Positions 34,342 through 48,056 of a stretch of DNA of 64,000 nt are shown piece by piece. Position 1 is the first letter of the stretch; the number at the start of each line of letters is the position of its first letter. This DNA comes from Epiperipatus broadwayi (taxonomy: Eukaryota; Onychophora; Udeonychophora; Euonychophora; Peripatidae), in the NCBI GenBank assembly GCA_028023455.1, contig JAQFVV010000013.1, positions 10,010,411 to 10,074,410 of the forward strand, written 5' to 3'. A program made the position numbers and the translations under genes. The notes under the pieces are model-generated. The model was not told where the DNA came from. It saw nothing but the letters and a program-made list of their open reading frames with translations, and made no database searches.

Positions 34342-37300
34342 GAATTCTAACTAAAAAAATATAAAGATAAAATCTTACTAAATTTTCAATATTTATATCT
34401 ATCAAGTCTGTGAAATTTTCTATTATATTATATATAATAGTTCCATCTTCATTCATCATACATTAATGAATATTATATAGTGATTTCAGAAAACTCTTTA
34501 CAATTTTCATTGTTTTTACAAGAAGCTGTATACTACATTTATTTTGTAGCTTTTTTATTTCATTTTTCTATTGCACTAGTAAATATTGATGAATCAGTTC
34601 TTACATGATGATAAATGAAGTAGATATCATGACAATAATGCAGAGAATAAGTTTATATACTCAAATTGCCTTTGATTTGGGGCCTAAATGTGTTTGTATC
34701 ATGCATGAGGATAATCACAAAGTTTATTCTTTAACCTACTCTCTAAAAGGGTTTACACATTTGTCTCATCTTGGCACAAGTTTCTAGATCATTACTTTTA
34801 AACACTCTTTTCACTCTTTATAAAATAATTAAAATATTATAGGGATTCGGAAAAGCACTGACTTTTATATCCATCAAATAAACAATTTATCAGCAATATC
34901 CATTTTCCTTTAAGAATCACATTTCAAGTTGGAGGCTGACAACCCCAAAGTCAGCTCAGCAATCTATAGAATCACTTTTTTTATTAAATTAATATACTTG
35001 TGTGATTCTTAAATGTTGAATAAGTATAATATAAATTGCTACTTATCAATGCTAGACTAGCTTTTCTTTCAATAAAAAGAGTGGATGCTTCAGAGCTTTC
35101 GGAAGAGAGGGAGGATTCACTTGCAGTCAACTATTTCACTTTCAGTCTTTGGAATTATATTTTTGCTTTATATTAAATAATTTGCTATGAATTATTATCA
35201 TTAATATAATAGAATAATACATAGAATTATTTGACAAAAAATGTTTAAGAATTAAGTAAAGTAGCTTTTCTAATTTTATATATTTCATCTCTTTTTGCAT
35301 CACAATTTGTCACTTGCATCCATAAATTACCAGTGTGTTTTCTGAATACATTCAGAGTTTTTCCCCTGTCTGCTTTATCTAATATAAAGTATTTTTTAGT
35401 TGTCTTATCATATCAAGATATTTTTTTATACGCATGAAACTTAATTATCCATGCATATGTTGTTTTTGAAAATTGACAAATTATTACATACATTTTATAA
35501 TCTATTTTATTTATATATTTATCAGCACTAGGAAATTTATTCTTTAACTGATTCAAAACTGAAATTGTAAAATTACAAAAATTGTTTTATTTTAACCTTT
35601 TAAAATCCATTAATGAAATACAGTAGAAATAAAGCATATATAAAAAAAACCAGTATTCCTTTTTTATATTAAATTTTTAACTATTTTTTTTTTAGTAATT
35701 ATGAAGATTATGAAATATTAATCCCCTTATCACTATTGCACATGTATCAACAAAATATATTCATATACTTTAGTCTTTATATTAGCTTTATATCTATATC
35801 CTTTTTTGTTTGATAAATTTTATTGATTTAAAAATAGCACTAATACAATATAGAATTATTCCCCTCTTTTACTATAACTATATTAGTTCTATTATCTACT
35901 AATTATTATTTTTTCTTTAATATTATAGTAGCTGCTAAATGAACCATTATTGCTTCTATGTCATATATGTCGTTTCTTTACTTATATATTGTTTATATAG
36001 GCTATGCCTTCATTTTAACTCTTTTTCATTTGGGATATTTTGTCATCATTTCTCATGCTTTAGTTTATATGATTAATTATAAGGGTTAATATAATCTATA
36101 TTCTTTTATTAACCTATGAGACAATTATTGTCTTAATATAAACATTCACTATCATTAACTGTTGCTTAATTGCTTTCCATGCCATAATATATTTTCTCAA
36201 ACTTTTGTAAATCAGTATTGAAACTTTTTATCTTCAAAATATCACTATTCAAATGTTCTTAATGTCCAGGTTGTTCTTTCCTATTAGTTTCCCATAAAAC
36301 AACCAGATTAATTTTCATATTTTTCAATTTTATATATTACTTGGTTTAATTTATTGAATAGATCTTGTATATTTTATATACCATAAATCTTAATAAATTG
36401 TAAAATTATTATTTAATGGGAATATATTCTTTTTTTAATTATTTTTTGATCAATTCACCAATATTTATTACATTTAGATTTTATGTGATTAGCTGTTTTT
36501 TTTTAAATCATTGTTGTAATTATCTCATTTAAATAATCTCTTAAGAAGATTTACTTTTATTAAATCTTGATATAATAGCTATAATTCATCACACGACTTA
36601 CATATTTTACTCATATAAACTTTTTTTTTTAAATTTATTTTTCAGATAAAAATTATTTTTCAATTCATTACAGAATAGCAGTTTTTTTTAATTAAATGGA
36701 TTGTGATATTTTTCCATATGATGATAATCGTTTATGTAATATCTATTCCATAAATAAATAAATGACTAATTTTTTAATTAAATTTTTTCAGAATTTTTAT
36801 TTTAATTCTATAAAAAAAAAAAAGATAATTTCTAGAATATTATGCCTATTATTAAATTAATTAACTTTTAGAAATGATATTGATAATGAAAACTAATTTT
36901 AATATGAGTTGTTTTAATTTCAGATGAAGATTTGAATTTAATTTTGATATGCAATATATAGTCAAGACGTTTAATAGTATTTTCAAGTAGATTTTATAAT
37001 AAAACAAACTTTATTAAGTAGTTGTTTATTAAAAATATACTTATAAAAATATTCTAAGAGACTCTGCTTTTTAAAATTCATTTTATATATATTAACTTTA
37101 AGTTTGTTGGAAGATTTCTGATATTTTATTACTTGTAGATATATGACAGACTATTTTTATTTTCTAATTGAATTGTAAATGTTTTTTGACAATTTTAAAC
37201 TTTATAACACAATATTTTGAGTAATATTTTCCCCCTCTCTTCTTCAAGTGTTGCTCGCCAGAGAGTGTTGCAGTGATAGCATTTAAATTGAACCAATAAT

Positions 37301-38624
37301 CCTTAGATTTATGAAAATTGAATTTAATATTTTTCTCTAATCAACTAAACCAGTGGGATTCAATCTTTTGGATTCCATGCAATACTCGAAGAATCAAAAT
37401 TTCTCCATACCATCACTATATAAAAAAATTTCAGTATCAAAATAAAAAAATAGGTAGACAAATAAAAAATATTTATTTTAATATTGTGATAATCAAAACC
37501 TAATTATCATCATAAAATTGAATATTTAATTTATTTAAAAATAAAATATCTATTATTATTACTAACATTTCAAAATTGTTACATAAAAAACTAAAACTTT
37601 AAAATTAATGAGAGAATCTTGAGTTTGTTTTGCAAAACATATTTTAATATCTGACTCTATATTTCTTAATTTTAAAGTAAATTAGTTTATTAATTTTGTT
37701 TTATATTTGTTTGTTTTTTTAAATATAACATTGTTGAAAATCTCTTTTTGTGTAAATAGCTGGTATAAAATAGCATTAAAAATTTAATATTTTTATCTGC
37801 AATTTCTTTAAAATCACTTTTTTCTCTGAATCCAAAAATTTACAAGTGTATTTTTTAAAAATCTTCCATATAGTTTTAATTTTTTAATACCAGTTTTACA
37901 TTATTTGAATAAATTATTTAAATGTAATTTTTCAAAAATAGTTTATCTTTCATCTATTACATAAAAACCGTGGTAGTTTTATCCAATACTTTTGTGTATC
38001 CCAATTAAATTTATATCCATTGGTAACATGCACTGTCTTCTACTGCAGACTCATCTGTCTTTTCTTACATTATTTAGTGTTCTTTTAATCACTTTTTTGA
38101 TGCAGTGATCATATTCACTACATATTGGAAATAGTCTAACATATAAATATAATTATATCTTAAAGTCTTATATAGTGAAAGCAATAGTATCAACTATTTT
38201 GTTGTTTTTTAATTTTTATAGTTGTCACTTTGCATCCAGTTGCCATTCTTTTCTGTCTTGGAATTGTCAGTCTTACATACCCATTTCTCATAGTCTCATT
38301 TATATGATCATGTTAGCTTCAATTAAAACATTTCCTTTTATCTCTCTCAGAAAGAGGTATTTTTTTCCAGAAATCACTGAGTTAGCATGGTACTGTTTCT
38401 TGATAAAGCATATAAACTAAGGATTCTATCAGCATGCAGACATTATTAAAGGAACAAACTAAATAAAAATTTTAGAATTACTAATATACAGGACAAAAAT
38501 TTTTCATGCAGTAGACATTTTTTGCATTGATATCTAGTTTTGTAAGCGTTTGCTTTATTTAATTATTTAGTAATGAATTTTAATTAATAGTAAGAACTAT
38601 TAATTATTGCTATGCATTATTTAT
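34342..38624. other. Long AT-rich intergenic region
   Basis: No gene recognised. A weak relative of repeat B may lie at 37125-37205 (ttacttgtagatatatgac...ctatttttattttctaattg). Open frames at 37318-37503 and 38175-38420 look like chance. Confidence 0.45.
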
Positions 38625-38680
38625 CTTAGTAGTTAGAGTAGTGAATTCAAGAGCTAAGAGTATCTGGATTGAATAAAGAA
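38625..38680 (+). other. Degenerate tRNA-like SINE head
   Basis: The phrase cttagtagttagagtagtg, then ttcaagagctaagagtatc and tggattgaata, resembles a tRNA-derived head: an A-box-like tagtagttagagtag and a B-box-like ggattgaataa about 35 bases later. No cloverleaf can be closed and no SINE tail was recognised. Confidence 0.3.
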
Positions 38681-39245
38681 GAAAATCTTGATTTGGTCAA
38701 TTGATAATGGAATTATTGTGTTCATTTTGATACTTAGGTGCTTAAACATTATTTGACCTTCTGACTAATTGTTTTTTAATAATATCTTATATATTCATTT
38801 GGAATCAATTTAGGAACCCTTAGCTTTTGATTCTGTGGTTATTATAAATAGACTAATACCCTCTGAAAAAAATACATAAAAATGAAAAATAACTGATTTG
38901 TAGATTTTATTTTAAAAATAATTAGAATTAAAATGCTATAGGCATTGTTTTGCAGTCATTTTAATATTTAAAAATTGAATTTTTATTTAATATCTGTGGT
39001 TACTTAATAAATTGGTATTCTGGTGGGAGACACTAATTTTGAATGGTGTCCATTTAATAGCCACTTGCTCTTTTCTGTTATTCAAAGGCAGAGGATTGAA
39101 AATCTCAAAACTTTGATTTTGAATTCAGTCCAAATAATATATAATTATAATAGATCTGAATCTAGGTCATTGACTGTATATTATTGTGATCTCAGTCAAA
39201 AATATAAACTGCATTGCATCATTAGATAATGGTATTATTTTTCCA

Positions 39246-39526
39246 TTTATTTACCATGTAAGTCAATAAACATCACATGACTACCTCCTCTTATGCTTGT
39301 GTATAACTGTTGTTAAAACAGGCAAAACTCACTATTTATATTGCCACACACAACAAGCTAGAGTAATCAATGGATGCCAGAAGGCTTGTGCATAATCTGG
39401 GGATATTGGATGAGTAGGCACTAGATGGGGATTTTATGCACAAGCCTTCTGGCATCCATTGATTACTCTAGCTTGTTGTGTGTGGCAATATAAATAGTGA
39501 GTTTTGCCTGTTTTATTTACCATGTA
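39246..39526 (+). mobile_element. Hairpin-element family, copy 5 (best copy), with 15-bp target duplication
   Basis: The element (39261-39511) is flanked by an exact 15-bp direct repeat, tttatttaccatgta, at 39246-39260 and 39512-39526. It starts agtcaataaacatcacatg, continues through the family head (about 50 bp), then forms a hairpin. The arms at 39315-39395 and 39434-39514 are reverse complements over 81 bp with no mismatch by eye, around a 38-bp loop containing ggggatattggatgag. The last three arm bases overlap the right-hand duplication. There is no coding capacity and no poly(A) tail at this copy. A transcript would fold into a long double-stranded stem. Confidence 0.85.
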
Positions 39527-39698
39527 GTTACCACTTTGTCATTAAAGTTGAATAATATATATCAAATATAAAAAAAGTTAGATAAGTTAATTGTGATATA
39601 AAGGGTTTTGCTTATAAAATTTTGTTATTATTATTATTTTTTGTCAATTTTTTTTTTGCTAATCATCTAGGTCAATTTTATGCCAATTTTGTCTAAAG

Positions 39699-40734
39699 CA
39701 GAGATCGGCAACTGATGGTTCGTGGACCACTGGTAGTCCCATGCCATAATTTTAATGGTCCACAAAGAAATTCAGATATTATTTAAATTCGCTAAACTCA
39801 TTCAATAAAAATTTTAATTAAAAAATAAATATTGTTTAAGCTGTATTATTATATGTAAAATAGAAAAAGAACATTATATTGCGCTAATTGATTTGTTACA
39901 AAATACTACTGTGACTTGCAAAACATCTATCTCAAAGGCATTTAATTAACCCCTATTCGGTCAGCGGCATAGAAAAAGTAAAATAAGAATACCAAATTCT
40001 GTACAATTGATTAAGTATGAAATTTGACGACCGCACAAAACTCAAAAATTTTATTAAGAATTTGGAAGGAAAACACATTTATAAAAATTATTAAAGAATA
40101 GAATACTATTCGTTATTAATCTTAAATAATTTTTGTAGATACGAAGTAGAAAATTACACATATGAAACATAAAAAATATGTATGTATACAATCATTTATT
40201 TTTATAAAATAAAATGGCCATTATATTAACAAAAAACAAAATAAAACATAATTCTTTAACAAATTACAAAATATATATATACAAACTTAGTTTTATTTTT
40301 ATATAACTCAAAATGAAAACAAATAATTACAAAAAAAAGTTACACAAAAATTATATTAATATAGTATTCTAATTTATTTTGTACTTTAAGTTCAATATTA
40401 CAATCATTTAAATATTTCTTTATATTTATATCTAATAAATCTGACTCCATTCACGACGATCTACTTATGTGAAAAAACGTTCTCAGCTATAACAGCTATT
40501 AAAAACAAGTATCGCTCTCGGCTTGAAATAGAAGCTTCTTACATAACTTTAAACACAGAGCAGCAAATGTTGCACTAATTTTTAATATATATTACTATTA
40601 TTTATTATTATTTTTGTGTTAAAATTAAAATTATAAATAAATATATATGTATACCATACTCAATGCTCGTATTAATTCGTATTTTTAAAAATTATGTTAG
40701 TGGTTCACAATATCTAAAAGGTTGCCGACTGCTG
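39699..40734 (+). mobile_element. hAT element, internally deleted, with 8-bp target duplication
   Basis: The termini cagagatcggcaac (39699) and gttgccgactgctg (ending 40734) are imperfect inverted repeats of the cag..tcggcaac type known from hAT elements. The flanking 8-mers are gtctaaag (39691-39698) and gtttaaag (40735-40742), differing at one base. The 1036-bp body keeps only the end of a transposase, so it is non-autonomous. It lies about 170 bp downstream of hairpin copy 5. Its transposase tail differs from that of the hAT at 3.5-6.3 kb, so it is a separate family. Confidence 0.9.
40444..40578 (+). pseudogene. hAT transposase C-terminal (dimerisation) fragment
   Basis: A 44-codon open piece reads YLCEKTFSAITAIKNKYRSR, then LEIEASYITLNTEQQMLH and a stop. 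The E-x-x-FS-x-x-x-x-x-K-x-x-x-R-x-x-L pattern is the conserved hAT C-terminal dimerisation motif seen in ZBED/SCAND3/GTF2IRD2-like transposases. The rest of the protein is deleted or unreadable, so no function is expected. Confidence 0.8.
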
Positions 40735-40742
40735 GTTTAAAG

Positions 40743-43700
40743 CATAACATAGTAGGATTAGTTTATAAACTATTTGAGAAACTGGAAAAAAGATAATATA
40801 TAAGATAAATTATGCTTGTTATTATTATTATTTTTTTTGTCAAATATGAGAATTGAATGATTTGCAAACACAATTTAGACAATTGACATTGAGGGAAGAA
40901 GATAATTTCATGGAAGTTTTAAAACTAACAAAAAGTAGATGATTGTATTTACTAGTATGCTGATATATCTTTAATATTTGTAGAGTATTGCGGCTTAAAA
41001 ATAAGTTGAATAAGGAAATTGAAGAATAGTTTGACAAAAGATGGATAACATTGGCAGTTTGTCATTAGGTGCCTTTCTCTTAGCATAATTTATTTGCCAT
41101 GTTAATTTTACAATATCTTAAACAGCTATTTGTGTTATTAGGAAATATACTTTAATTACCTTGAGGTTAAAATGTTAACTTGGGAAAAATAAAATTCTGT
41201 AATAATAAACTTAAGATGCATTGCACCATTTATTTCAGCAAAAAAAAACATTGTTTGTGTGCATGCTTGTTTTACTAAGCAATTGTTTGTATTATTATTA
41301 ATTTAATAAAAATAAATGTAATAAATTTTATTTCATCTCAGAGAGCTGTATGTGATCACATTTATTAATTATATTTTTCAGCTTTCTTCTAAAGCAAATA
41401 TATGAAGTATTTTATGAAATAAAATATTTTCTATGTATAAAACTAAAAGTTATTAGTAATTTTAACAGCATGCAAATAACATTTATTACTCCTTAAATAT
41501 GTATGTGATCTGTGAGATTATAATCATATCACAGAACATTTTCATTCTAATAAGTTACTCAATTATTTTCAGGCAGATTAATAATGCATCATTTTATGAG
41601 GCTGAATGAATGGACAGTGATAAATAAAAAGTAAAATTGTATTTGCAAGTTTTTGGAATCTGCATGAAAAATAATTCTGAGTAATGTATTAGAATGAGAA
41701 TGTTCTGTGATATGATTATAAAGCTAAAAGTTTTATAAAATTTTAAAATCTTTCTTAAGCTGCAAAATGAAACCTGATTTAGTAGTTGCAGAAATAAAGA
41801 AGTATTAAGCATCCTTGCATTATGTCACCTAAAGCTTAAAATTTGAAGAATTTATCAAAGAATCTAAAATAGGTAACAGGAATTAGGAGTGATTGTGTTG
41901 ATTTTGAAGTCAGTATGAACTTAAAAATATTAAAACAAATTAAGAGCCATAATCTGTTAATAAGGAGACTGCCATTATACTTTCATAAATGAAAAAAGTT
42001 ATTGAAAAGATACTGTCAATGGTATGTTTATTGCAATAAAAGTTTGATATTTAAATGATCATTTTATTTTATTTTTTAAAAATAAAGATATAGTACATTT
42101 AGTTATTTTTCATTTTTTGAATGAATGTGAATGAGTGAACTAAGTAAATGTATATGTATGTGTATTCTCAATTTATTATTAATAAATACACTATAATTTG
42201 TTTATGTTTATTCTATAATATTAATTTATAATTAGAGGGGATTTGAACCCAACTTTCAGTGCTGTCCTTATAAAAATATCTTTGTTATATATACCTATTA
42301 TCAAAAAGTACTATATATATATGTGGTATAGGAAACAATGTATATTGTATTGTAACCAAAGCATATCGATAAAATATGAACTTTTATACATAATGTACAA
42401 TGTATGTAAGAAGAACTTGGAACAAAATAAAGCACATATCACAATTCTGTTGTATTCTTTCTCTTTTGATATTAATATAACAGCTTTTGGAATGGATTTT
42501 TATTTATTTAATGCCTTTTTAAAATGGTTATTAGGCTATTAAGATTTTAAATGTAGGAAACATCACTGGAAAAATTCCTGTGAGTAAAATTATTTTCACA
42601 GCTTTTGATTTTTATAATTTTTAGGTTGAGGTATTGTACTGAAAAGTGTTACATTTCCACATTTTTTATTTATTCTCAATATACTCCAGTGTGTGTTTTT
42701 TTTTGAAGTGCATTATTTTTACTTTAATAGACTACTATGTAGATGATTTGAACATTTTATTCCAAACATGAGACACCAACATATTTTTCTTTTAAAATAA
42801 ATCCAAGAGTAAGTTAAGTAAATTTTCTTGAAATGTCTTTTTTTATTTCAATGATTAAAGTGTTCATTATTCAATTATGCACTAGTTTTCCATTTATATA
42901 GCTTTTTTTTTTTGTAAGTTTGCTTTTAAGAGATATTCATCTCACATATGACAATTTTTTATAATCATATTCTTTTTAAAATAAAAGTAATGATGATAGA
43001 TTTAGTCTTTCATGAGAGTGGAATTTTTTTTCTTGGATCTTTTTTAAATATTAAATATTACTGATACTACTAGTAAAGTACTATAATTTAGCAGGTTTGG
43101 AAAATAAAAGATTACACCATAAAGTTTATAGTAGTCATAAGGGAATCACACTGACATATACAGTGTATGAATTTATAAAACTGAGGAATACTATTTCTAA
43201 ACACAAGATATTTTGAAAAGATAAGAAGGAATCCATCTTTTTTTTAACCTAAATTCCAATATACATGCCAATCTAAAGCATTTAGAAATGAGAGTGTGGA
43301 GGTCTTGTGATCATTACAAATAAAATACAGTGCTAAATAAATAAATAATTAATTTTATAAAGTTAATAGATATTTTTCTGAGATCTTAACACAAAAAGTC
43401 AAAATGAACTTTTTTTTTAGAAGATTTCTGATATTAACCTAAGATAATTCTTGATTATTGTATTTATTATATGTGCAAGATTTGAAGGTTTATTTTTTGT
43501 ATTATTCTGAGGGAGGTGTTTGTTTAAAAATAATGAAATTGTTTTCAAATAATTAAAATTTTACAGGGCTATTGAAACAGAAAAGATAAATTAAAGATTT
43601 GCAAATATAATTAATTCCAACGTTGTGTATGCACCAACGTTGTGTATGCATACACAAATAGAACTCTCCATCTTCCATACATAGATACTCAAAGAAAGGA

Positions 43701-44989
43701 CATCCATGTTGCTTAATAATTAAAGATCAAAAAATATGGGCATAGATTAGGAAGTTAAAGAAAATAATTACCAATTTCTCATTAAGTAACAATTATTTGA
43801 TCAATATGCATTCTTCTTTTTTTCATTTAATAAAAAAATGAATTGCTTTGACAAAGATGTAGCATATTAGAATATATAATACCAGATCAGTTGTTTTTAC
43901 TTTACAAATAAATACATTTTTTTATTATGGAATCACTGGAATCCACAGTATTTGAATGCATTGTAACAGATAACTACTGATGTACAATACTTTCAAACTA
44001 TAGAATATATCTGTTTTTTTTTTTTTAAAAAAACAAACAAACATGACCTTCATGTTAATACATGGAAAGAATAATAATAAATCTCTGATCTATTGTTTTT
44101 GAAAAACATTAATTAAAAGTGAATATATCTTTAGCTTTTTCATTTTTTATTTGAAATTACTAATGTGTTATTATAAAATGTTCATCTGTATTCTGATTGA
44201 GTAGAAATGTATAAATAATATTGACAAATAAAAATAGGTGGGTACATTGTCAAAATAATTGATGTTTTATAGGCACATTGAATTGTAAATATGATTGCCT
44301 TTTTCAAAAGTAATTTACTAAATCCAAGCATATTAGAGTTTATTAACTTTTGGGGCTTATTCTTTTTTTAATTCACAAGCATCAATCCATAATGCCTCTT
44401 TTTAGTAATAAAGAGTGTTTGATATTAGGTATTGTGACTAACAATTAATTCATTATGATATTTTCTATTGGTGCAGTTTTAAGTCAGTTGCCATGATTGT
44501 GTAAATAAATAATGAATAATATTATAACATACATTTTTGCTTATGGAAAATTATTTAAGTGTTCATTTTGAAACAGTAAAATATAATGCAGTATTATCTT
44601 TCAATTGCATCAATTACAACTAATCTCAATTTATATCTGTAAAAGAAACTTCAAAGAAATGTTTGTATGATTTTTAAAAGTACTCAACCTCCATTATTGG
44701 TATAAAGTGTTTTTATATTATGCTTAAGTTATTCTAGCAATGAAAAGAAACTGTTATATCAATATCACTTCGTCAGTAACATTTACTGTGAATTTTTTGC
44801 TTTTGAAAACAAAATAATGGCTTTTACTATTTTCATTTTAAAGTCAATTAATTAAATGATTAGAAAATCATTAAATATTGACTCTTTAGTAAAAATATAC
44901 AGTGCACTTCCATCTACTATTCTACAAAAGCAGAAAGAGTACAAATAATGAAGATGTAGAAGAATAAATATAAACAAAATAATTATACA
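40743..44989. other. AT-rich intergenic region with one small duplication
   Basis: No gene recognised. Near 43618-43655 the word caacgttgtgtatgca is duplicated in tandem. An open frame at 42243-42542 and minus-strand frames at 40840 and 41594 look like chance. Confidence 0.45.
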
Positions 44990-45230
44990 TAAAGTGGGTT
45001 ATTAGTTTTTATGCTGGATTTGGGAAAAGGTAAGGGGGATTTAGATATAAAGGCTATGGAGTTGACAACGATTATGTTCCAAAAATGGGATGGAGCAGGA
45101 TAATGAAGAATATGGGAAAATTTAGGGCAGGGGATGAAAAGGGAAGGTAAAATGGCTAACAAGTTTTTCTGAGCATAGTGCCTAAAAGATTCCTGACTCC
45201 ATATAAGGAGAAGTCACAGTGCATCACATC
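44990..45230 (+). mobile_element. LINE 3'-end fragment, same family as 23.2-24.1 kb
   Basis: This segment parallels the last 250 bp of the LINE remnant at 23190-24115. Shared words include gtttttatgctgg, gggggatttagatataaagg, atgggatggagcaggata and gagaagtcacagtgcatc. It is severely 5'-truncated, as is typical of LINE insertions. Stops interrupt the frame. Confidence 0.8.
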
Positions 45231-45899
45231 ATACCATACTCATTTCTTGCATGTTTGTTTATAGAGGAAATAGAAATATTGCAACTAAATGCAGATGAGT
45301 TAAGATATGATTCTTGATAACTATAGATCCAAACATTTTGCAATGAGTTTTAGTTATCAATTCTGTCCCACTAAGTTGAAAGTTACATGATGTCAGTGAT
45401 CCCATAATATTTTAGAACCACAAATCTTCATCATGACAGAAACTGTTGATGTAGGAAACTTGTCTAATGGTCTACTTTTTATATTATGTTGGTCAAGATT
45501 GTCTAGCTATGGAAGTTTGAATTAGATCAGCAACTGTATTAAAATGTCTATTATTATTCTCAAATTAATTGCTTATAGGTTTTACACTAGTTTCAGGATG
45601 TATATTTTAATGACATGTTATAATCTAGCAGCAGTAATCTTTGACCTTTTGCATTAAGTATAGTACATACCAAAATCAATGCATCATACGATTTCTTTAG
45701 CTTACATTTTTTATCTCCATTTGACAAACATACTATTTTTTTCTTATCCCGAAGTCTTGGTTGGTAATGCCTAATAGACTTAGTAACAAGGAGAAGTCAA
45801 TGCTTCCAAATGTAAATTAAAGTGGCCCTTTGTTTTGGTATAAGTAATTTCTTTTAATTATACAACCATAAATGTGATAAATGTGCGCAGTGGTGATGC
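45231..45899. other. Intergenic stretch, nothing identified
   Basis: Slightly less A/T-rich than average, with no frame or repeat that I can assign. Confidence 0.45.
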
Positions 45900-46310
45900 C
45901 ATTTTACTTTTAGTTAAATATTGGACTATTTCTATCATCTAGTTTAACTGTTAAACATTTTTAGAAAAAATCAAACCTGGTACTATTCCAAATACATTTA
46001 ACTTAGTATAGAAAGTAAAGTTTTGAATGATATAGTTCTTTTTCTATTCAGATGATTTATGTAAACTATTCTGCCTAAGTATAAATTGTCACCGATCAGG
46101 TCAGCAATATCTAAAGAAGAATGAAGAGCAATATCCACAAAACCTTATGTTTTATAGTGACTTATGTATTATTGCTAACAGTTGAATCATAAATCAAATT
46201 TGAATTTTTCTAGAAACATTTAATAATTAAAATAGGATGATGGAAATAGTCAATCATATAACTATAAATGATTTTATTTTTAATTTTTTGTACGAAAATG
46301 ACCTCATTTC
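45900..46310. repeat. Inverted pair of interspersed repeat B
   Basis: The + copy at about 45902-46025 (ttttacttttagttaaata ... ctatttctatcatctagtt) continues with tagaaaaaatcaaacc and acttagtatagaaagt, matching the 27.15-27.27 kb copy. The minus copy at about 46200-46300 reads, in reverse, tatagttatatgattgac and tatttccatcatcc. The two face each other across about 180 bp. Confidence 0.6.
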
Positions 46311-47334
46311 TAATTTACTCTGAAGATGTTCCTTTAATCCAAACGTTGCGCACGTATAGACATTGTTTAATTATATATTTTAAACATTCATTCTTTAATA
46401 ATCTTTTTAAATAGAGCAATACTTTTTTTATATTAAACTTTTATCTGAATTAATTTTGATGATGTCATGCTTTTTTTTCTCATTAATTAGCAGATATTAA
46501 ATAACATTTTCTTATTTATAATGTGATATAATTAAATTTTAAATAAATGACGATGCAATCCTATTTTGATTTGCAGTGCTTTGTTGTCAAATTTTAAATC
46601 AAGTCGTTATTTAAGCTGAAAACTAAATTTAGGCTGTGGTTTTTTTTTTTTAATTGCTACAAAATTCCACCCTAACTGCTTTTTTCTAATCTTAGATATT
46701 TAATTAAAGTAAACTGATGATAAATAGATTAAAAAGGGATTCTATTTGTTCTTTAAATTTCTTTGATGCGCCATATGACTTCAAAATTTATATATAGGAG
46801 CACATATTGAATTAATTGTTCTAAATCTCTACACATAAGCAGTTGTTGCTAAGTTTACATAATTAGTTTAATTTTACGTAATTAAAAATAGGTTTAAATT
46901 ATCGATTGCTTTGTTTCTTTTTTACTTTTTCTATTTTTAGTAAAATATTTGCCTTTTTTAAAATATAAAAATGACTTTATTTGCAATAATTAAAAATAAG
47001 TAAATAATTGTAAAATTACATTATTAGTCTATAGTATAAAATTGGTAGTTTATAAAATGTATTTATTGAGAGGGAAAATCTTTACAAATGCTGCACAAAC
47101 AACATATCCTATTCCAAACTGATTCATTTTGTCTTATTGATAGCTAGATACAGGTTTTTGTTTACTTCTCAATACATTTGCATAATACTTTACATAGTGT
47201 CTTTTCTAATATTATATGTCTATGTATTAAGGATTATTTGTTAAAAAGAAATTATTTTAGTAATCAAGAGATTCCTTGTAGTAATAACTTTAAATTGAAA
47301 ATTAGAATTGGTTAAGCTATAGTATTTGTTTTGA
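46311..47334. other. AT-rich intergenic stretch, nothing identified
   Basis: No open frame, inverted repeat or element terminus was recognised. Confidence 0.5.
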
Positions 47335-47650
47335 TTCTACAGATGTGAAAGTTGGACACTAAAAAAAAAAAGTTGGTCAGTAAACAAAACATACAATTGG
47401 TTTTGCTACCAGGTCAAATCCTAGTGTCTTGATTTAGTTTATTAAAAAAATATATAATGCTCAGAAAAGTTGGAGATAAAAAGAGAAGACTGACAATGAG
47501 GAGGCAATGGACTCCAACATCACAATAATGATTTCACTTCAAATAATCGGAAAAACAAGCAATAAGTCATTTTGGAGACATGCTATTTTATAATGATTAC
47601 CAGGAATCATTGAGGATTTATTGGCACCCAATAATAATAATAATAATATA
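47335..47650 (+). pseudogene. LINE ORF2 C-terminal fragment with (AAT)n tail
   Basis: At about 47341 the + strand encodes RCESWTLKKK, matching the conserved CESWTL(T/K) motif after the reverse transcriptase domain of many non-LTR elements. Weaker traces follow (KRRLTMRRQW near 47480). The fragment ends with a run of AAT units at 47627-47645, a 3' tail style seen in several LINE clades. It looks different from the LINE copies at 23.2 and 45.0 kb. Frameshifts throughout. Confidence 0.55.
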
Positions 47651-48056
47651 TATTCAATGTCCATCAAAAGTACCATCACTTTAATGTATGATTGATGCTA
47701 AATAGTTAATAGATTTTTAACATTTTAATGTTACACATAGTCTAGATTACTTTATTTTATTAGGTATTACAATTTAAAATAATCATTATATCTAATATCT
47801 TGAGAAAAGTTACCCATTAAAAATCTTTTGTCTACTTGAGCACTAGACAGTTTCAATTTTCAAATTATATTTTATGACTTAATTAATTATCAATAAACAT
47901 TTTTATATGTAAATACATTTATCTATCTTCATCTATATACATCAAAAGACAGGTCTCACATACCAAACCTATTATCTTTTTTCTTTTTCAAGTCTTTCTA
48001 TTTCTTGCTTTAAAATATTATAACATCACATATCATCATTTTTCAGGTTTATACAA

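Noticed and set aside
42230-42275. Perfect B-box-like word (ggttcaaatcc) on the minus strand
   Set aside because: The T-arm stem does not close and no A box or cloverleaf was found upstream; insufficient for a tRNA or SINE call.
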